Source of the DNA: Andrena cerasifolii
Lineage: Eukaryota > Arthropoda > Insecta > Hymenoptera > Andrenidae
Length of the DNA: 64,000 bases
Direction of reading: 5' to 3'
Assembly: GCF_050908995.1 (NCBI RefSeq)
Contig: NC_135118.1
Coordinates: 17,059,501 to 17,123,500 of the forward strand
Of the stretch, positions 12,606-24,157 are shown piece by piece (within the stretch, counting starts at the first letter, position 1; each line of letters opens with the position of its first letter). The notes beneath the pieces are model-generated. The model did no database searches. It worked only from the letters and a program-made list of their open reading frames with translations, and was not told where the DNA came from. The translations under genes and the position numbers were made by a program.

Positions 12606-15600
12606 ATGTCTGCATCGCCGACTACAAACCAAGCTACTCAGTGCCAAACCATACCTTTGAAGAAAATCACAATCAGTGATCCCAGTCAGTTACCTGTTGA
12701 ATATTCATCTACCCCTGGTGGGACGCTCTTTTCAACAACCCCTGGAGGTCAGCGATTTTTGTTACTAATGTAGCTGTTTCCACTAATACAATCAATATGA
12801 AATTGTAGCGACCATAGGCAGCCATTGATTATTCATATACATTTTCCTATTGATGTATTAACTAATTAGCTAAATAATTAATTTACCTATAGCAGTAGGT
12901 TTATTTAGTGTTTACATTCTTTGAATCATATTTTATAATTTATGTTTATTAAGAATTTCTATTAATTTAAAGAGATATAACTTCCAAGGTGTTTTAATGA
13001 ACATATTGACCCGAAGACTAAACATGAAGATCATGAGTATGGTAGAAGTATATTGTATATATAATTTATATTGCCAAAAACAATATTTTATTTTGTGAAG
13101 TACAGTTTCTTTTACTAGAAACATGTTTTTCATCCAAGAAGAAAAGGCTAAGTTATTTATGTTAGAAGAGATATATACCGCATTAAGTGCTTTCAATAAT
13201 ATTTCTCTTGAGATAACTGATAATTGAATATGTAGGGAATTTTTAAGGATAAATCAGTTCAGTTATTATTTTTTTGTGCAGTTCATATTACTTTGCCTTT
13301 ACGTTCACTTTTAGAATCTTAACCAGTCAATTATAGATTACACGAATCAAGGTTTAACTCCTAGAGAATTTATAAAATTTATATTAATTTTAATAAAACT
13401 TGTTCGATAAACAAGGTTAAATATATTGTTTAATTTTCTAAGGAATTAGTAATCTGCAAAAATTGTTTTATAGATGATAAATAGTTTCAATTCACAAGAA
13501 ATCGCATTGCGACAGCAAATATCTAACATCTTCTATTAAAACGAGGCATAGTATCTCTTCTAGTAATGTTATTTTGAAATGGTTTTGGATTCATGGGGTG
13601 TGTACACAACTGGTTGATAGCTCACAATAAATCATCTGGTTAGTCATTGTATTTATCGAACATATTTGTATTTTATGACTTTTAATGTGTACTCTTTAGT
13701 GTTTTTGTACTATTACACTCATACCGAGTGTTCCAGCTAACATGAGCACCTTATCTGTTTCCATTGCATTTAATGATATAAGAAAGTTGTTAAGGAAGAA
13801 GCTATAAGGTTTAAGGCTTATATTACGGTTGACAACAAATTTAAGTAGAGGCCATATTTTAGTGATTTCATGGTTACCATTTTTTTTTTTGTATTATTAA
13901 ATATAACCATATATTTTTTATTACAGGACATTGTAGCAGACTTTGAGGCAAATTCAATGATATGTGACATATGACCTTGAAATGGGAATTGCATCTTAAG
14001 GTTATTTCCCCATTTTAATTGCCGTTCTTGGTAAATAGCGATTTATTTTTACTAATTATCAAGAGGTTACCGTTGATGATGTCGATGAGGAGCAATAATA
14101 GGCCTCAGAGAGTCTTTGAAGTATATAGTAGTAGAAATAGTAGTAGTAGTGGTGGTAGTAGTAGTAGTAGTATTTATTGCATCATCCGCACATTATTCTT
14201 TCTTTTTCGGATGTGTATTATACATAGTACAGTCTTATAGCGAATTCGGTATCTCGCACTGACCCTGTGCTGATGCCAGAAAATGAGTTGGATTAGTTGT
14301 TTCTGTTAGAGACGAAGATTGCTCTATAAGAATCAACCAATCCAAGTCATTTTCTGGCACCAGCTCAGAGTCAGTGCGAGATACCGAATTCGCTATTAAA
14401 GTCGTTTTCCAACGCGAGAGTCTTTGAAGCAAAAGTATGTATCGCGCAGAAATGGCAGTGTATTCTCAAGCAAAGAAAATCGAAATGTTTTAATTTAGGT
14501 TGAGGCAGAAAGAAATTCTGTATAAGCTCGAAGGCTTTACTTGAAAAATGGATCGATATTGGCGGTCATCATTTTGAACTTCTATTAAAACGCGAAAGTA
14601 ATGTAGAAACCATAATGGATTTTACGAATTTATTAAATTTCCTTGAGAAAACATGGAAGACGATTTAACACAAAATTTCGATTTCGAGATCATCTTATAG
14701 TTATATGTTATACATCACTGAATTCGCCTCGAGGTTTGTCATTATTATAATAAAACCTCACGTCTCCCTGAATAACGTCTTTGTTTCGTTAAAAACAATG
14801 GAAACATTTAGGGTGCCCATGCTAGCTGGAACACTCGGTACAAACTGCAATAAATAAAATTAAATTAGATTAACACCAATAACTCGAAATACAAATGATA
14901 AAAATAAACAAACACACAAGCGGACAGAGGAATGCAGCTAATATAGAATGATTTAAAAACTACAGAAAGTATTGGTTCTGTATGCATAAATAGGTCTCAT
15001 ACATAAAAGTATTGTTATTTTTTAAACAGCTTTTATTGTATAAAACAATGTTATTATTTAGTAAGATTTCTTTTTCATTACTTTCTTCTTCAGTTTAGCT
15101 GATCGTGAATTTTAGTTATTTGTATTAATCATATTAATGCATAATGATCACTGATACTCTAAAATTTAGTTGCATACTTGTAGTTAGTTCATTTGTAGGT
15201 TTTATTGTTATATGAAAATATTTGTATATTTTTTTAATTGAATACAAGTATCATTTTTATTGAATCAAAAGTATTGATAACACAAGAATTAAAAGTACAT
15301 ATTATATAAGTAGGAAACCAGTTTTCATGTTTTATCTGAATGATTTATAAGTAATATTTATTTACTTAATATTATTTTAATCATCATAAACAACTCGCAA
15401 CCTTATAAATATAAATCACCTATCAACACAGTATCTGAAAATTGTACAGGTACACGTATTGTTTATGAGCGGGATTTTTTGATGAATTTACGAAATTCGC
15501 CTATATCTCGAACACCACCACGAAATATGCCTCGTATACCAGTGGAGATATTAAAAAATCAATCTGCAATTGTAACACAGCCAACGAGACCTCAAATTAA

Positions 15601-15816
15601 CAAAGGTCAGTATTTGTTTTGTTCACTTTGCATATAGTGTAACTTCCTCTCATCCGCCCTTCCCTCTCCCTTTCTCTTCTGATCTCGCTCTCCGGGCGAA
15701 AGTGTTAGATAAAACAAAGAATAAAATAATATATTTAATATAATCTTTTATATCAATACGTTACAGATACTCCAGTAATTGAGGAAACTGTAGAACAGTT
15801 TGAGATGGACATGTAA
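12606..15816 (+). CDS. Thor: Eukaryotic initiation factor 4E-binding protein (4E-BP)
   Basis: Cytoplasmic repressor that binds eIF4E and blocks eIF4F assembly; TOR phosphorylation releases it. Coding exons 12606-12747, 15450-15605 and 15767-15816 give 115 residues, the usual family length. The exon around the ATG starts at acceptor 12522, giving 83 nt of 5' UTR there. Visible motifs: the STPGGTLFSTTPGG block with the two TOR-site threonines (T36, T45, matching human T37 and T46); the eIF4E-binding motif YERDFLM (53-59); the proline-directed sites S64-P and T69-P; and the C-terminal TOS motif FEMDM (111-115). All functional residues are present. The first coding intron (2,702 nt) contains a mariner relic. 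It is convergent with Sting, with about 0.9 kb between the two poly(A) signals. In flies Thor is induced by FOXO and by infection; I found no site here that I would claim for this. Confidence 0.95.
13724..14838 (-). mobile_element. Degenerate mariner/Tc1-type element in the Thor intron
   Basis: The terminal inverted repeats begin CCGAGTGTTCCAGCTA(A/G)CATG and are flanked on both sides by TA (13722-13723 and 14839-14840). Near the right end, about 14552-14595 in the plus frame reads WIDIGGHHFELLL, resembling the C-terminal end of long DD(D/E) mariner-type transposases, so strand assignment is uncertain. No intact ORF remains, and an AGT-rich microsatellite (about 14126-14172) and another MITE interrupt it. 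Confidence 0.7.
14240..14393. mobile_element. Palindromic TA-flanked MITE nested in the mariner relic
   Basis: A 154-bp element starts GCGAATTCGGTATCTCGCAC and ends with its inverse. TA sits on each side (14238-14239 and 14394-14395). Arms of about 60 bp match closely through the TTTTCTGG(C/G)... segment, leaving a short loop. It inserted after the surrounding mariner copy. Confidence 0.75.
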
Positions 15817-15946
15817 ATAAATCTGTGATTACTATTTGCTCGCCTTGAATCAGCCATTTATATGAATGACGATGACCAATCCAACAGAAAGAAACGTATT
15901 TGTAATGTATTTTTTTGTATAACAATCTCGTGGAAGACCTTATAAC

Positions 15947-15952
15947 AATAAA
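15947..15952 (+). terminator. Thor poly(A) signal AATAAA
   Basis: A canonical AATAAA 131 nt after the Thor stop codon, followed by GT-rich sequence. It is the first such hexamer in a plausible 3' UTR. Confidence 0.6.
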
Positions 15953-16889
15953 TGTTTGTACAACTTTGTTAAATGATATCAAATATAATAAATACAGTTC
16001 CACAAAAATTGGTACCATTATTAATAAACGATATTTCTACACTGCAATTTCTTTCCCTCGCTGATATTTTCTGTTTCTGTATATCTAATATAAATAGTGC
16101 AAATAAAAGTATTGTTTTAATGCTTCTTTTCTGCGGTTCTATATTGAACAATAGTTTATACATATACAGGGTGTCCCAAAATACACTTTGGTGCAAGTCA
16201 CGGGCAGCTACAGATTTGAAAAATTCGCCAAAAATAGAAATAAAAACTTATCAACTGAATAATTACTGCTTAGCGTGTAAAAATATATCTTTTTCAATTA
16301 GTGTTCTCTTTTAAATGTTAAATCAAGGCAATAATTTTATAAATAGTTTTTTTCTAATTTACTCGAAGTTGGTAAATATGGATCTGCACCCGTCTTACTG
16401 CAAGGTCCTGAATAATTATTTTCAGTTGCCAGCCAATCGTACTAAGTAAATAAGGAAAGCGGCGACCTCGGGCCAGTCGCAGTGTGATCGTGAGAGTCGT
16501 GGCCCGAGAGGGAAATCAAAGAAGACGCTCGACTAAAATCGTATACGTATCAGTCTCCTACGTCGTTAATCGAACGCCCCGAACCGTTGTCCAATTTGGG
16601 CGAGAATATTCAAGTTACCCTGATATTCAATAAAGTAAAAGATAATATTTCTCCTTTCTTATTTCAGTACAAAAGATTATATTCGCTATTATATACATTG
16701 ATACATTTACATTGGATAAAAATATGCAGTCAAAGAATGTAAATATTATTTACTTTCTTTTTTCTTTTTTTTTATTATGAAACCATATTAATTACTTAAT
16801 GTACAATGATTCAATGTTATTTAAGAATATAATTATATATAACATTTTTATACTGTATAAACATTCTTAGCAAAAAACTTAATTCTGTT
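15953..16889. other. Thor-Sting convergent spacer with a dispersed repeat
   Basis: Bases about 16168-16200 start with CAGGGTGTCCCAAAAT, a common transposon-end type. The segment 16205-16320 is an inverted match to about 49375-49500, sharing GAAAAATTCGCCAAAAATAG. A direct match, TGCAAGGTCCT, occurs at 16399 and 49680. The remainder (16440-16889) is AT-rich with nothing recognisable. Confidence 0.5.
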
Positions 16890-16895
16890 TTTATT
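16890..16895 (-). terminator. Possible Sting poly(A) signal
   Basis: TTTATT on the plus strand reads AATAAA on the minus strand, 133 nt after the Sting stop codon. Other AT-rich hexamers are nearby, so the choice is tentative. Confidence 0.4.
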
Positions 16896-17027
16896 ACATT
16901 AGTTTCCCTTTTATCATGCTTGAACATACTTTCAGCCACACGTGACATTCGCTCATTTCTTACATTTATATTCGAAGTATGGTTTCTGATTGAGAAGGCA
17001 AAAATTTACTTTGTACACATATGTATA

Positions 17028-18116
17028 TTAATTTAAATCTGGTATGTTGGACAATCTTTCAAGGATAATTTTTGCAATGTTAACTTTAATCCCATTCTCG
17101 TCATAATCGTCATAATAAATTAATTCACAGAGATCTGAGCACTCTGGGTCATTATTCAATAATTCTTTCAACGTTTCGTGAAACTTTTTTACAATATGTA
17201 CGTGATATTTTTTATAAATATCTGTTTCACGATGCGAGTGTTTCTGAACTTCAAAGAAAGTTAACAAAGGCGTAGCACCTTCTGCTACTACATACAAAGG
17301 TGCACAGTTTGAGTGTTTTCCATTCTTGTAAATTTTATATATATTATTATGATACGATCGCCTTTTAGTTCCAGCCCTATCACGAATATCTACTTCTAAG
17401 TCAATTGCGCTTTCCATCCATTGATACGAAGCATCTTTAAGATCTGGTGGGACATACGATGATGAAGGTATTAAAATTAATAGCTTATGCACAGCTATTG
17501 TTATGTTATGCTTGTCCTCAGTATTTTCTATTTTTTCACGTAGGCCTTTAGTAAGGGTACCTGGCGAAGGAAGTATAAGTTTTAAGTATCCATAATAATA
17601 ACTATATGCCATGCCAGTCCCATAATCCAGACCCTGCATCCAATCAATGGTACAGGTATTTAATTCACTCTGTTTAACGAAGTTGATGATTTTCGAAAAC
17701 ATCCATGAAAAGAAGATCCAATGTGTACATGTTAACGCATTAAATTTTTGCATGCTATGATAAAACTGTGTAGAATCCAATACATTTAAAATTACGAAAA
17801 TTATTAAGTGAATGATAAACGCTAATGTAGTTACGGTAACTTCAAAGCTAGTTTTCGGTCCAGCTTCATAGCCCACAGCATTGTTTACATTACACGAATT
17901 ATTTGTAGATTTTATTTCTATCATGCACTGATAGAATTGTACTAACATATCTCCAGTCATAAATATTATATTGTAAGACAATATAATAACAATCAAATCT
18001 ATCAGAGTAATTGAACTGTCCTTTGTTACTAACAAATGTATCCCTATTACGAGGCTCATAACAATAAAACTTAAGAAAAGTAACCTTGTTATATGACCTG
18101 TATCGTAGGTATTCAT
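17028..18116 (-). CDS. Sting: Stimulator of interferon genes (STING), cyclic-dinucleotide receptor
   Basis: ER-membrane receptor that binds cyclic dinucleotides and, in insects, signals through the NF-kB (Imd-type) arm and autophagy. One exon encodes 362 residues from the first ATG of the frame; nine codons upstream are open without ATG. About four hydrophobic segments (roughly 10-30, 35-56, 92-116, 130-147) precede the ligand-binding domain. Ligand-pocket residues align with human STING: S172 and Y177 in YSYYYGYLKLILP (human S162, Y167), R253 and Y255 in KRRSY (R238, Y240), E279 and T282 in AEGATPL (E260, T263). The protein ends at about the end of the ligand-binding domain and has no vertebrate-type C-terminal tail with TBK1/IRF3 motifs, as expected for an invertebrate. 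The lack of coding introns is notable; the ORF is intact and no poly(A) tract follows it, so a dead retrocopy is unlikely. Confidence 0.95.
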   Translation of the reverse strand: MNTYDTGHITRLLFLSFIVMSLVIGIHLLVTKDSSITLIDLIVIILSYNIIFMTGDMLVQFYQCMIEIKSTNNSCNVNNAVGYEAGPKTSFEVTVTTLAFIIHLIIFVILNVLDSTQFYHSMQKFNALTCTHWIFFSWMFSKIINFVKQSELNTCTIDWMQGLDYGTGMAYSYYYGYLKLILPSPGTLTKGLREKIENTEDKHNITIAVHKLLILIPSSSYVPPDLKDASYQWMESAIDLEVDIRDRAGTKRRSYHNNIYKIYKNGKHSNCAPLYVVAEGATPLLTFFEVQKHSHRETDIYKKYHVHIVKKFHETLKELLNNDPECSDLCELIYYDDYDENGIKVNIAKIILERLSNIPDLN

Positions 18117-18223
18117 TTTTTTTTGCGTAACACTGACAGCTACTAACACCGCTTATTTATTTCAATTAAGAAACTAAATAATTATACGTAAATTGCATCG
18201 AAACTATTATGCGGTGTAGGATG

Positions 18224-18448
18224 CAGGAACGGCGCGAGGATAGTTGGCGCCCGTATGCAAGAAAATTTTTGGCGCCCCAAATTTTTGCACCTGTTTCCTA
18301 TTTAATATGTTTCGCCTTTACGGAGTACAAGAAGAAATAATTACGTTTACATTTTGTTTATGAGGGAGTTGGATTCCTTTGTTATTAAGCGTGTGACATA
18401 GTTTTTTTGCGCCCCCTTTGGCTGGCGCCCTTATGCGGCGCATAACTG
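18224..18448. mobile_element. Probable degenerate hAT-type fragment upstream of Sting
   Basis: It begins CAGGAACGGCGC and ends GCGGCGCATAACTG. Both ends are followed inward by repeated TTGGCGCCC/GGCGCCCTTATGC blocks, typical of non-autonomous hAT ends. I see no good target duplication. It lies only 75 nt beyond the open frame of Sting, so it may sit in the Sting promoter. Confidence 0.4.
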
Positions 18449-18449
18449 G

Positions 18450-20089
18450 CATAAAGTGATAAGTGATTCTCGGACAGTAGCTGCACTCACGCAGTCAAAG
18501 CATTCAAAGCTTTCAAAGAACCGTCCCCTCCATCGTTTAGTTACTACCTTCGTTATTTTACTTATTTTGTACTCGGCATCGGGGTCACCAATTTATGGGG
18601 GTAACTCCGTAATCTGTCGTATCATACGAGTCCTACGGGTTCTGCAGCGCACTCACCACCACAAGAGTTCACGCATCGACGAAATACCTGGTCTGTGCAC
18701 CACATGTTTATCCTATATTTCGTCGATGATGTCACATGCAACGTTACCGGTAATGGATCGAAACAGATTGTAACGCTACACGTGGTATGAAGTAGAATAC
18801 AAAACGGGTTAAACTAGGTCATTCGAAACGCGCGATTTACAAATGTTTCTATTACAGTAACAACTTAAAGATCGTCTTATGAACGTATTCCATTCAACAG
18901 CAGAGAAAGAAGGATCACAACAAAACGAAAACACGTTCGCCCTTTAACCTCGCTGCCCTATTCGGATTTATTTAACGCAAAACAAATTTTGACAAATATT
19001 CAAACTCATTTTTTCCGAAAACGAAGCCTTAAATGAAAAAAATTTATTCTTTTTTTCGACTTATTATTACATATTCAATCACCATACCACCTAATATCAC
19101 TTTGAGTAATCCAAATTGACTAATTAGACCATATGTTCCTTGAATTGCAATAATTCTACGAACAACATTCTTCGTCCTCCCATATACACAGAGCTCGTCA
19201 ACATTAAATGTTACCTAACAAAACAATACCAGTATAAACTCAGAGATAATACAAAGATGTACATATCTACAGATTCATCAAACCGATATGTAAACAAACA
19301 AAAGTAAACGCGCTTTGAGCGATAGTTTGGGGAGGGAAAAGAGTGCCCGAAGTTGTAGAAGATGGTGGAGAACTGAAAGTTGAAAAGTTACATGGTCAAT
19401 AGGGAGACGGATCAGTCCGAGAAGATGAAAGGGAGAAGACCACAAGATCGATTGGTAAAAATTGGACATCGCGGCCGGTGTGGGGAGATCTACACGTAAG
19501 AAGGACGACTTATGTAAAGGAGGAAGAGACAGTAAGGGGGGGGGGGGATAGGAGCATCGGCAGTCGGGGAACGATGGTGATAGAAGAAAGTGTGGGGGAA
19601 GGGGGTGGGCCATCGAGCGCTGGAGGGGTGCAGCGAGCAAGGTTTCGGTGGTGGGGAGAAACGGAGGTCGAGTGGAAAGTCTGACCTGCTCACAGTCTCG
19701 TTGATCCAGCCGCAGGTAGCGTGTACTGCGACGGGACAATGACGGTAGTCATAATTGCGGAACGGTGCATTATTGTGACTAGCTGATCATCCGAATTAAA
19801 GGGAAAGAAAGGGAGCACTGCGGGAAGTAGTACAGAAAAACGGGACGAAACTAAGAAGAACCTTATAGAAAGGGCTAGTCTGATCGTGGTCTCAGCATCG
19901 AGAACGGAAATCAAGGGAGAAAAGAATCGTATTTTGGAGGCTATGTGTTGCAACTGTGATTGGCGTTGCCTTTGAGGCGGCGCGCCGGGTGCTTTTTTGT
20001 TTTGTGTGAATAGTGGTCGCAGTTTTTGCGGGTGTGTTGTGCACGTATGCGTGGGCCTCGCAGGAGCGATAGATAAATGTATTTTAGCC
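18450..20089 (+). other. Sting-tetraspanin spacer and tetraspanin promoter region
   Basis: Divergent spacer. Bases 18460-19300 are unremarkable. From about 19310 the sequence becomes GC-richer, with a G run (about 19537-19548) and many CpG dinucleotides, up to the tetraspanin exon. Such composition suits a broad TATA-less promoter and 5' UTR. The frame upstream of the tetraspanin ATG stays open to 19997 and runs into UTR-like sequence. No TATA box is placed. Confidence 0.45.
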
Positions 20090-20179
20090 ATGCCCGCGGT
20101 GCGAAAGTACAGAAGGGATACCAGTGAAGTGAGCTGTTGTCTCAAGTATGTGATCTTTGGATTTAACGTCATGTTTTGG
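20090..20179 (+). CDS. TspanC8-type tetraspanin, first coding exon only
   Basis: Thirty codons starting MPAVRKYRRDTSEVSCCLKY and ending in FGFNVMFW, cut in phase 0 by donor GTGAGT at 20180. The pattern EVSCCxKYxIFGFNVxFW is the cytoplasmic start and beginning of transmembrane 1 of TSPAN5/14/33-like proteins (Drosophila Tsp3A, Tsp26A, Tsp86D), where human genes also end an exon near FW. Family members are four-pass membrane proteins that take ADAM10 to the cell surface and so affect Notch. The rest of TM1, the large cysteine-rich loop and TM2-4 are missing here. I found no continuation such as GIWAW or GCVGALREN downstream in the window. The next exon probably lies beyond base 64000. The exact paralogue cannot be decided from 30 residues. 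Confidence 0.8.
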
Positions 20180-21886
20180 GTGAGTGGTACTGTTGCCATA
20201 CGTATATTTGAACTCTACCATGAACGCGCAAACAATTGCCGCCCTTTTGTAATATTTCTTTCATCGAAATTTATTACATCCGAACCTCTTTCTGTCAACA
20301 TAAAATATAGAACGTTAATTAAACACTCCTGAAAGTATGTTTCGTTTTACATACTTCGCTGAGCAGAGATGCAGTGGAGCAATGTTTTAATACTCTTGTT
20401 CGTCGTAATTACTCAAGTCCCTTGTCCCATTACAGTCACACCATTTTCGTAAATTATAAAACGTATTCTATTATTAGAATTATAAAGTCTAATCTAAAAG
20501 CATATCTCAGTGAAACACGTATTACACAATGGGTACCAATTTCTATGAAATAACTCATTACAACACAAGGACTGTATCATTAAGTTTTCTAATATTTGAA
20601 ATTCTGTGACACCATTAAACAAAACTCGAGTTCACAAATTTAACATTAAAATCTCTCTCTCATCTTTGCACCTGCAAACAATAACACGTACATGTATATG
20701 TACGCGTGTCTATGCATGCACATGAATATTTGTGTATATAAAGCGTTAATAAGGTGCAGGAAAATATTGCCAGGGTTCCTTCGGAATTAATGCAGACTAG
20801 ATTATACAGAATCAGTGGGCAATAATTATCTTTAAATCTGTACGAATGGGCAGTTTTCTTAATAGAAGCAGCCTATTTAATGGTCAGCTTTACGATTTTA
20901 CATAGTGACGGTGTATTTTTGCGAATACTGCGAATGACCTGCAATGCAGTTCGTGTGTGCTGTGAAGTGTTTCAATTGCGAGAACCACGATGCAGGCCGT
21001 ACATGTGCGTCACAAGCTGTATATCGTACAGCAACGTATCCAAGCTGGGCACACATGAACTGTTTCGAATTAAAAAGTAGTAGAATCGCCGAGTTTCCCA
21101 TTTTGCCGGGTGTCCCGTATCTTGTCTATTTTTTCAAACCCGTTTTTATTTGCTGCGTTTCGGAACGCGCTATTATACCTAAATACGACCACAAAACATT
21201 ACTCGCGAACTGTAAGAGATAGAAAAAAAGTTTTCAGGCAAAAGTTACTTCTATTTATCAGTGCTATTATTTCGTAACTTTACAGTTCTTACAATTCGTT
21301 ACTTATAACACAAAATCGGAAAATAGCCGGATTTTTGGGGGTCAATTTCACTCCTTTAGAGCGAATTTGAGTAGCAGACAAAATTGCGTTGCACTCAGGA
21401 GGACACCACCCACATATTCGCAAAGTTCCGTAATTTTTTTAATCTTTGGGCTCGGGACCTGCCCTTGTCAAAAGTATGAGGGTTGAAACTTTGTAAGCTG
21501 CCATACATGAGAAACGGTCACTCCTGCGAAAAAAACTCATAGAACCTTTTCTATAGAGAATATCCTAAGCTACAAATTTCATAATAACTATTTTTGTCGT
21601 AGAAAATTGCTTTTCTCTACATTTGACCCCGCTAAAATTTTAGCAGATGTCACATCGATGGGGACTTCTGTCATATTATTTAAAATGGCGAAATAAAGGC
21701 CCGTACAAAAATGTAGCTTCTGCGAATTATTCCCCAGACAATTCCTAATTTCACTGGACTAGGAAGCTTTATTTTTTATGCTACATGCGTTATTGCTGTA
21801 TTCTTAAAATAAAATACGTTAGACTCTAACGGTTAGAGAAAAGAAATTGTTAGGCGTTAAAAGTTGTCGTGGCAAGCCGGGCAACT
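20180..21886. other. Repeat-derived non-coding stretch
   Basis: About 21100-21700 contains CCGGGTGTCCCGTATCTTG and text typical of old transposon ends. Bases 21776-21815 (GCTACATGCGTTATTGCTG...) match 49206-49245, so this is one copy of a dispersed family. No supported gene. Confidence 0.45.
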
Positions 21887-22064
21887 GCCTAGAGCGGCGA
21901 AATTAGTAGAAAGAATTTAAAAAGAAAAATCAATAAAAATTGAAAACCAATGCATAACATCTACCGTTTTCTCGCTTTTTCAAAAAGTCTCGCTTTTTTA
22001 TTGGTTTTCAATTTTTATTGATTTTTCTTTTTAAATTCTTTCTACTATTTTCGCCGCTCTAGGC
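21887..22064. mobile_element. Hairpin MITE, 65-bp arms, ends GCCTAGAGCGGCGAAA
   Basis: The left arm 21887-21951 and right arm 22000-22064 are near-perfect inverse copies around a 48-bp loop. The ends read GCCTAGAGCGGCG and CGCCGCTCTAGGC. A related AGAGCGGCGGAAAA occurs at about 22131. Non-coding. Confidence 0.7.
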
Positions 22065-22225
22065 AGCATGTTTGAATTTGGTATGGAACTTTACGTTAAA
22101 TATAATGGGTGGCAACCATCATTTTTGCCCAGAGCGGCGGAAAAACAAGTCGAGTCCTGCGAGTGCGAGGTTCCTACTCCGTCTTTTTTTTTCTCAATAG
22201 GCAGCACGGCTGTTGTTACGACCGT

Positions 22226-22345
22226 TTATGGCTTATGGATGTCACGTGCCCTCTCGCTGTTCCTCAGCCCTCTCATTCGCTGCCATAGAGCATAACGGCA
22301 AGCTGAATAGAGTGATCCGAAATAAGCACGCAACCGGCCACGAAA
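22226..22345 (+). repeat. Dispersed repeat, copy 1
   Basis: GGCTTATGGATGTCACGTGC and the following 110 bp, including CCTCTCGCTGTTCCTCAGCC and CGAAATAAGCACGC, match 49697-49812 directly and 40664-40776 in inverse orientation. Similarity continues to about 22420 in the 49-kb copy (TAACTGGACCCGC). Confidence 0.7.
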
Positions 22346-22686
22346 TTTATCAAGAAAAAAATCCGCGTAGGATAACTGGACCCGCATTGTTCAAACCCGC
22401 GTTGTTCGAGGGTCAACTGTGCATATGAATTATTTACTGAAATGTTTCTGTTCCTGGTAACAGTGCAGCAATCTATTTCAGGTCTATATTTTCTGTTTGC
22501 TGTAATTTTGCTGAGACTAACATTTTCGCAATACATTTCTGTTATTTTGCATTCTTTTTTTTTACGTTGAAGATAATGATTTTTATGTCCGGCATTAATC
22601 CATGACTCGGTCTGATAGAAATTATACATTTACGTCGAGGTACGAATGGATTTGTATTTGAGGAGAAATATTCATAAGAACGGAGC

Positions 22687-22836
22687 CACCTCCGATTTCG
22701 ATAATTTTTTAATATCTTGTCAAGGACATCGCCCTGTGCAGTGTCGCGAGGGTTTTAGCTGGGAATCGTCGTTTATTACCACTCGGTGCGATGACCTTGA
22801 CAACACATTAAAAAATTATCGAAATCGGAGATGGTG
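22687..22836. mobile_element. Hairpin MITE, ends CACCTCCGATTTCGATAA
   Basis: Arms of about 40 bp (22687-22726 and 22795-22836) are inverted copies that include TCCGATTTCGATAATTTTTT and CTTGTCAAGG. The loop is about 70 bp. A short element of unknown superfamily. Confidence 0.65.
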
Positions 22837-24157
22837 AATATTTTTTTAATATTTTTGTGAATATTTACCCTCTACTTTAGTGATACGAACGAGGAACAAC
22901 TTATCTTGTAAAATATAAGGCAATAGATCGCGCAACAGATTTATGATGATTTTCTGCGTAGGGGAAGAGGGGGTAGCCCCGGACACTTAAATGAAGCACA
23001 AAAACAATATACAACTAATAAATTCTAATCAAATTACTAATTCAGCAAATCAAAATAAGCACCTCCTGCTGCGTTATAACTAAAAAAAGAACACATTTCT
23101 TAAATAATTTAAGAAAAAAAAAAATCAGAATCCTGTAGCCTCTGTTTTTACACAATCAAAAAATAGGCGGGTAGCCCCGGATATAATTTTCAACGTTCAT
23201 CTAGGCGTATCGCGTACCCTTATTTCTTACATTCATCACAGAAATAATAAAAATTTAATGGATCAATATTTGCAGAGTCGTCATATGCTGAATCTTTGCA
23301 TTTATTGCACTGGATTCAGTCTTTTTGGAAGGTTTCGCCGCAAATGCTGCATCGAGTGACTTGATATTCTTGACGGACTTCATGAGCGTAGCCAAAGTGG
23401 GGCAGGGGAGAGCGTTTGCCCTCCCCCCGGCACAGGAAAAAACAATTAGTCGTTCGTCCAAAATTAGATTAATTTATTATAAAATACAAAAATACAGAAT
23501 TGTGAAGTAATTCTGCATTGTGCAAATTTCTTTGTCTATGATTTTACCTATCACAATATTTCTCAACTCAAAGTGATTATTAGGTATTTTTTTTCATATT
23601 TATGCAATCAGTCAATACTCTTAAAATTTGTCTACCTTATTTCAGAATCACCCGGTAGATTATCTTTGCCTACATTTGTCCTTGCATTGCCAGAAAAAAA
23701 GCGGCTCTTACTAATATACTGTTTTTTTTTTGTATATAAAACGTTTACAAGAGAACCGAATAACGCGAACACTTATTTTCTCCACTGCATAGTGGTTGGT
23801 AATTACACGTTCGCGAGGAAGAAGGATATTCCAATTACGTATCAAGCATCCTAGGGGGACATTGCACTCGTTTGGTTCTAAGAAACGGTTGAACGTCCTT
23901 CAAACTCGGCGGACAGATAAACCTTAGCCAAGTCTACTCGGCCTACGGAGTGGTCTTACCACATTATACCGCCTGGCTCCGTGCAGAGTACTTTCGACAT
24001 TGCTACCTTGGAACACACGATTAGCCTTGTTAGCATTACGAAGTTAAGTTTCGAATCTTACAGGAAGCTCTTCACAGTCCTAAACGTTTAGAAAGCCTGC
24101 GAACGTGTTGCACTCTCCAACATACAGATACTATTTCACTAGCTTCAAGCATTGTAG
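22837..24157. other. Non-coding stretch with GTAGCCCCGGA repeats
   Basis: GGGTAGCCCCGGA occurs at about 22969 and 23169 and resembles the GGGGAGACCGGGG element family found at 55 kb. Short open frames around 23255-23510 overlap on both strands and are unlike known proteins. Confidence 0.4.

Noticed and set aside
19278..20199. Long minus-strand frames of 153 and 169 codons
   Set aside because: They lie opposite the GC-rich tetraspanin promoter and exon, are proline/serine-biased, and have no known domain.
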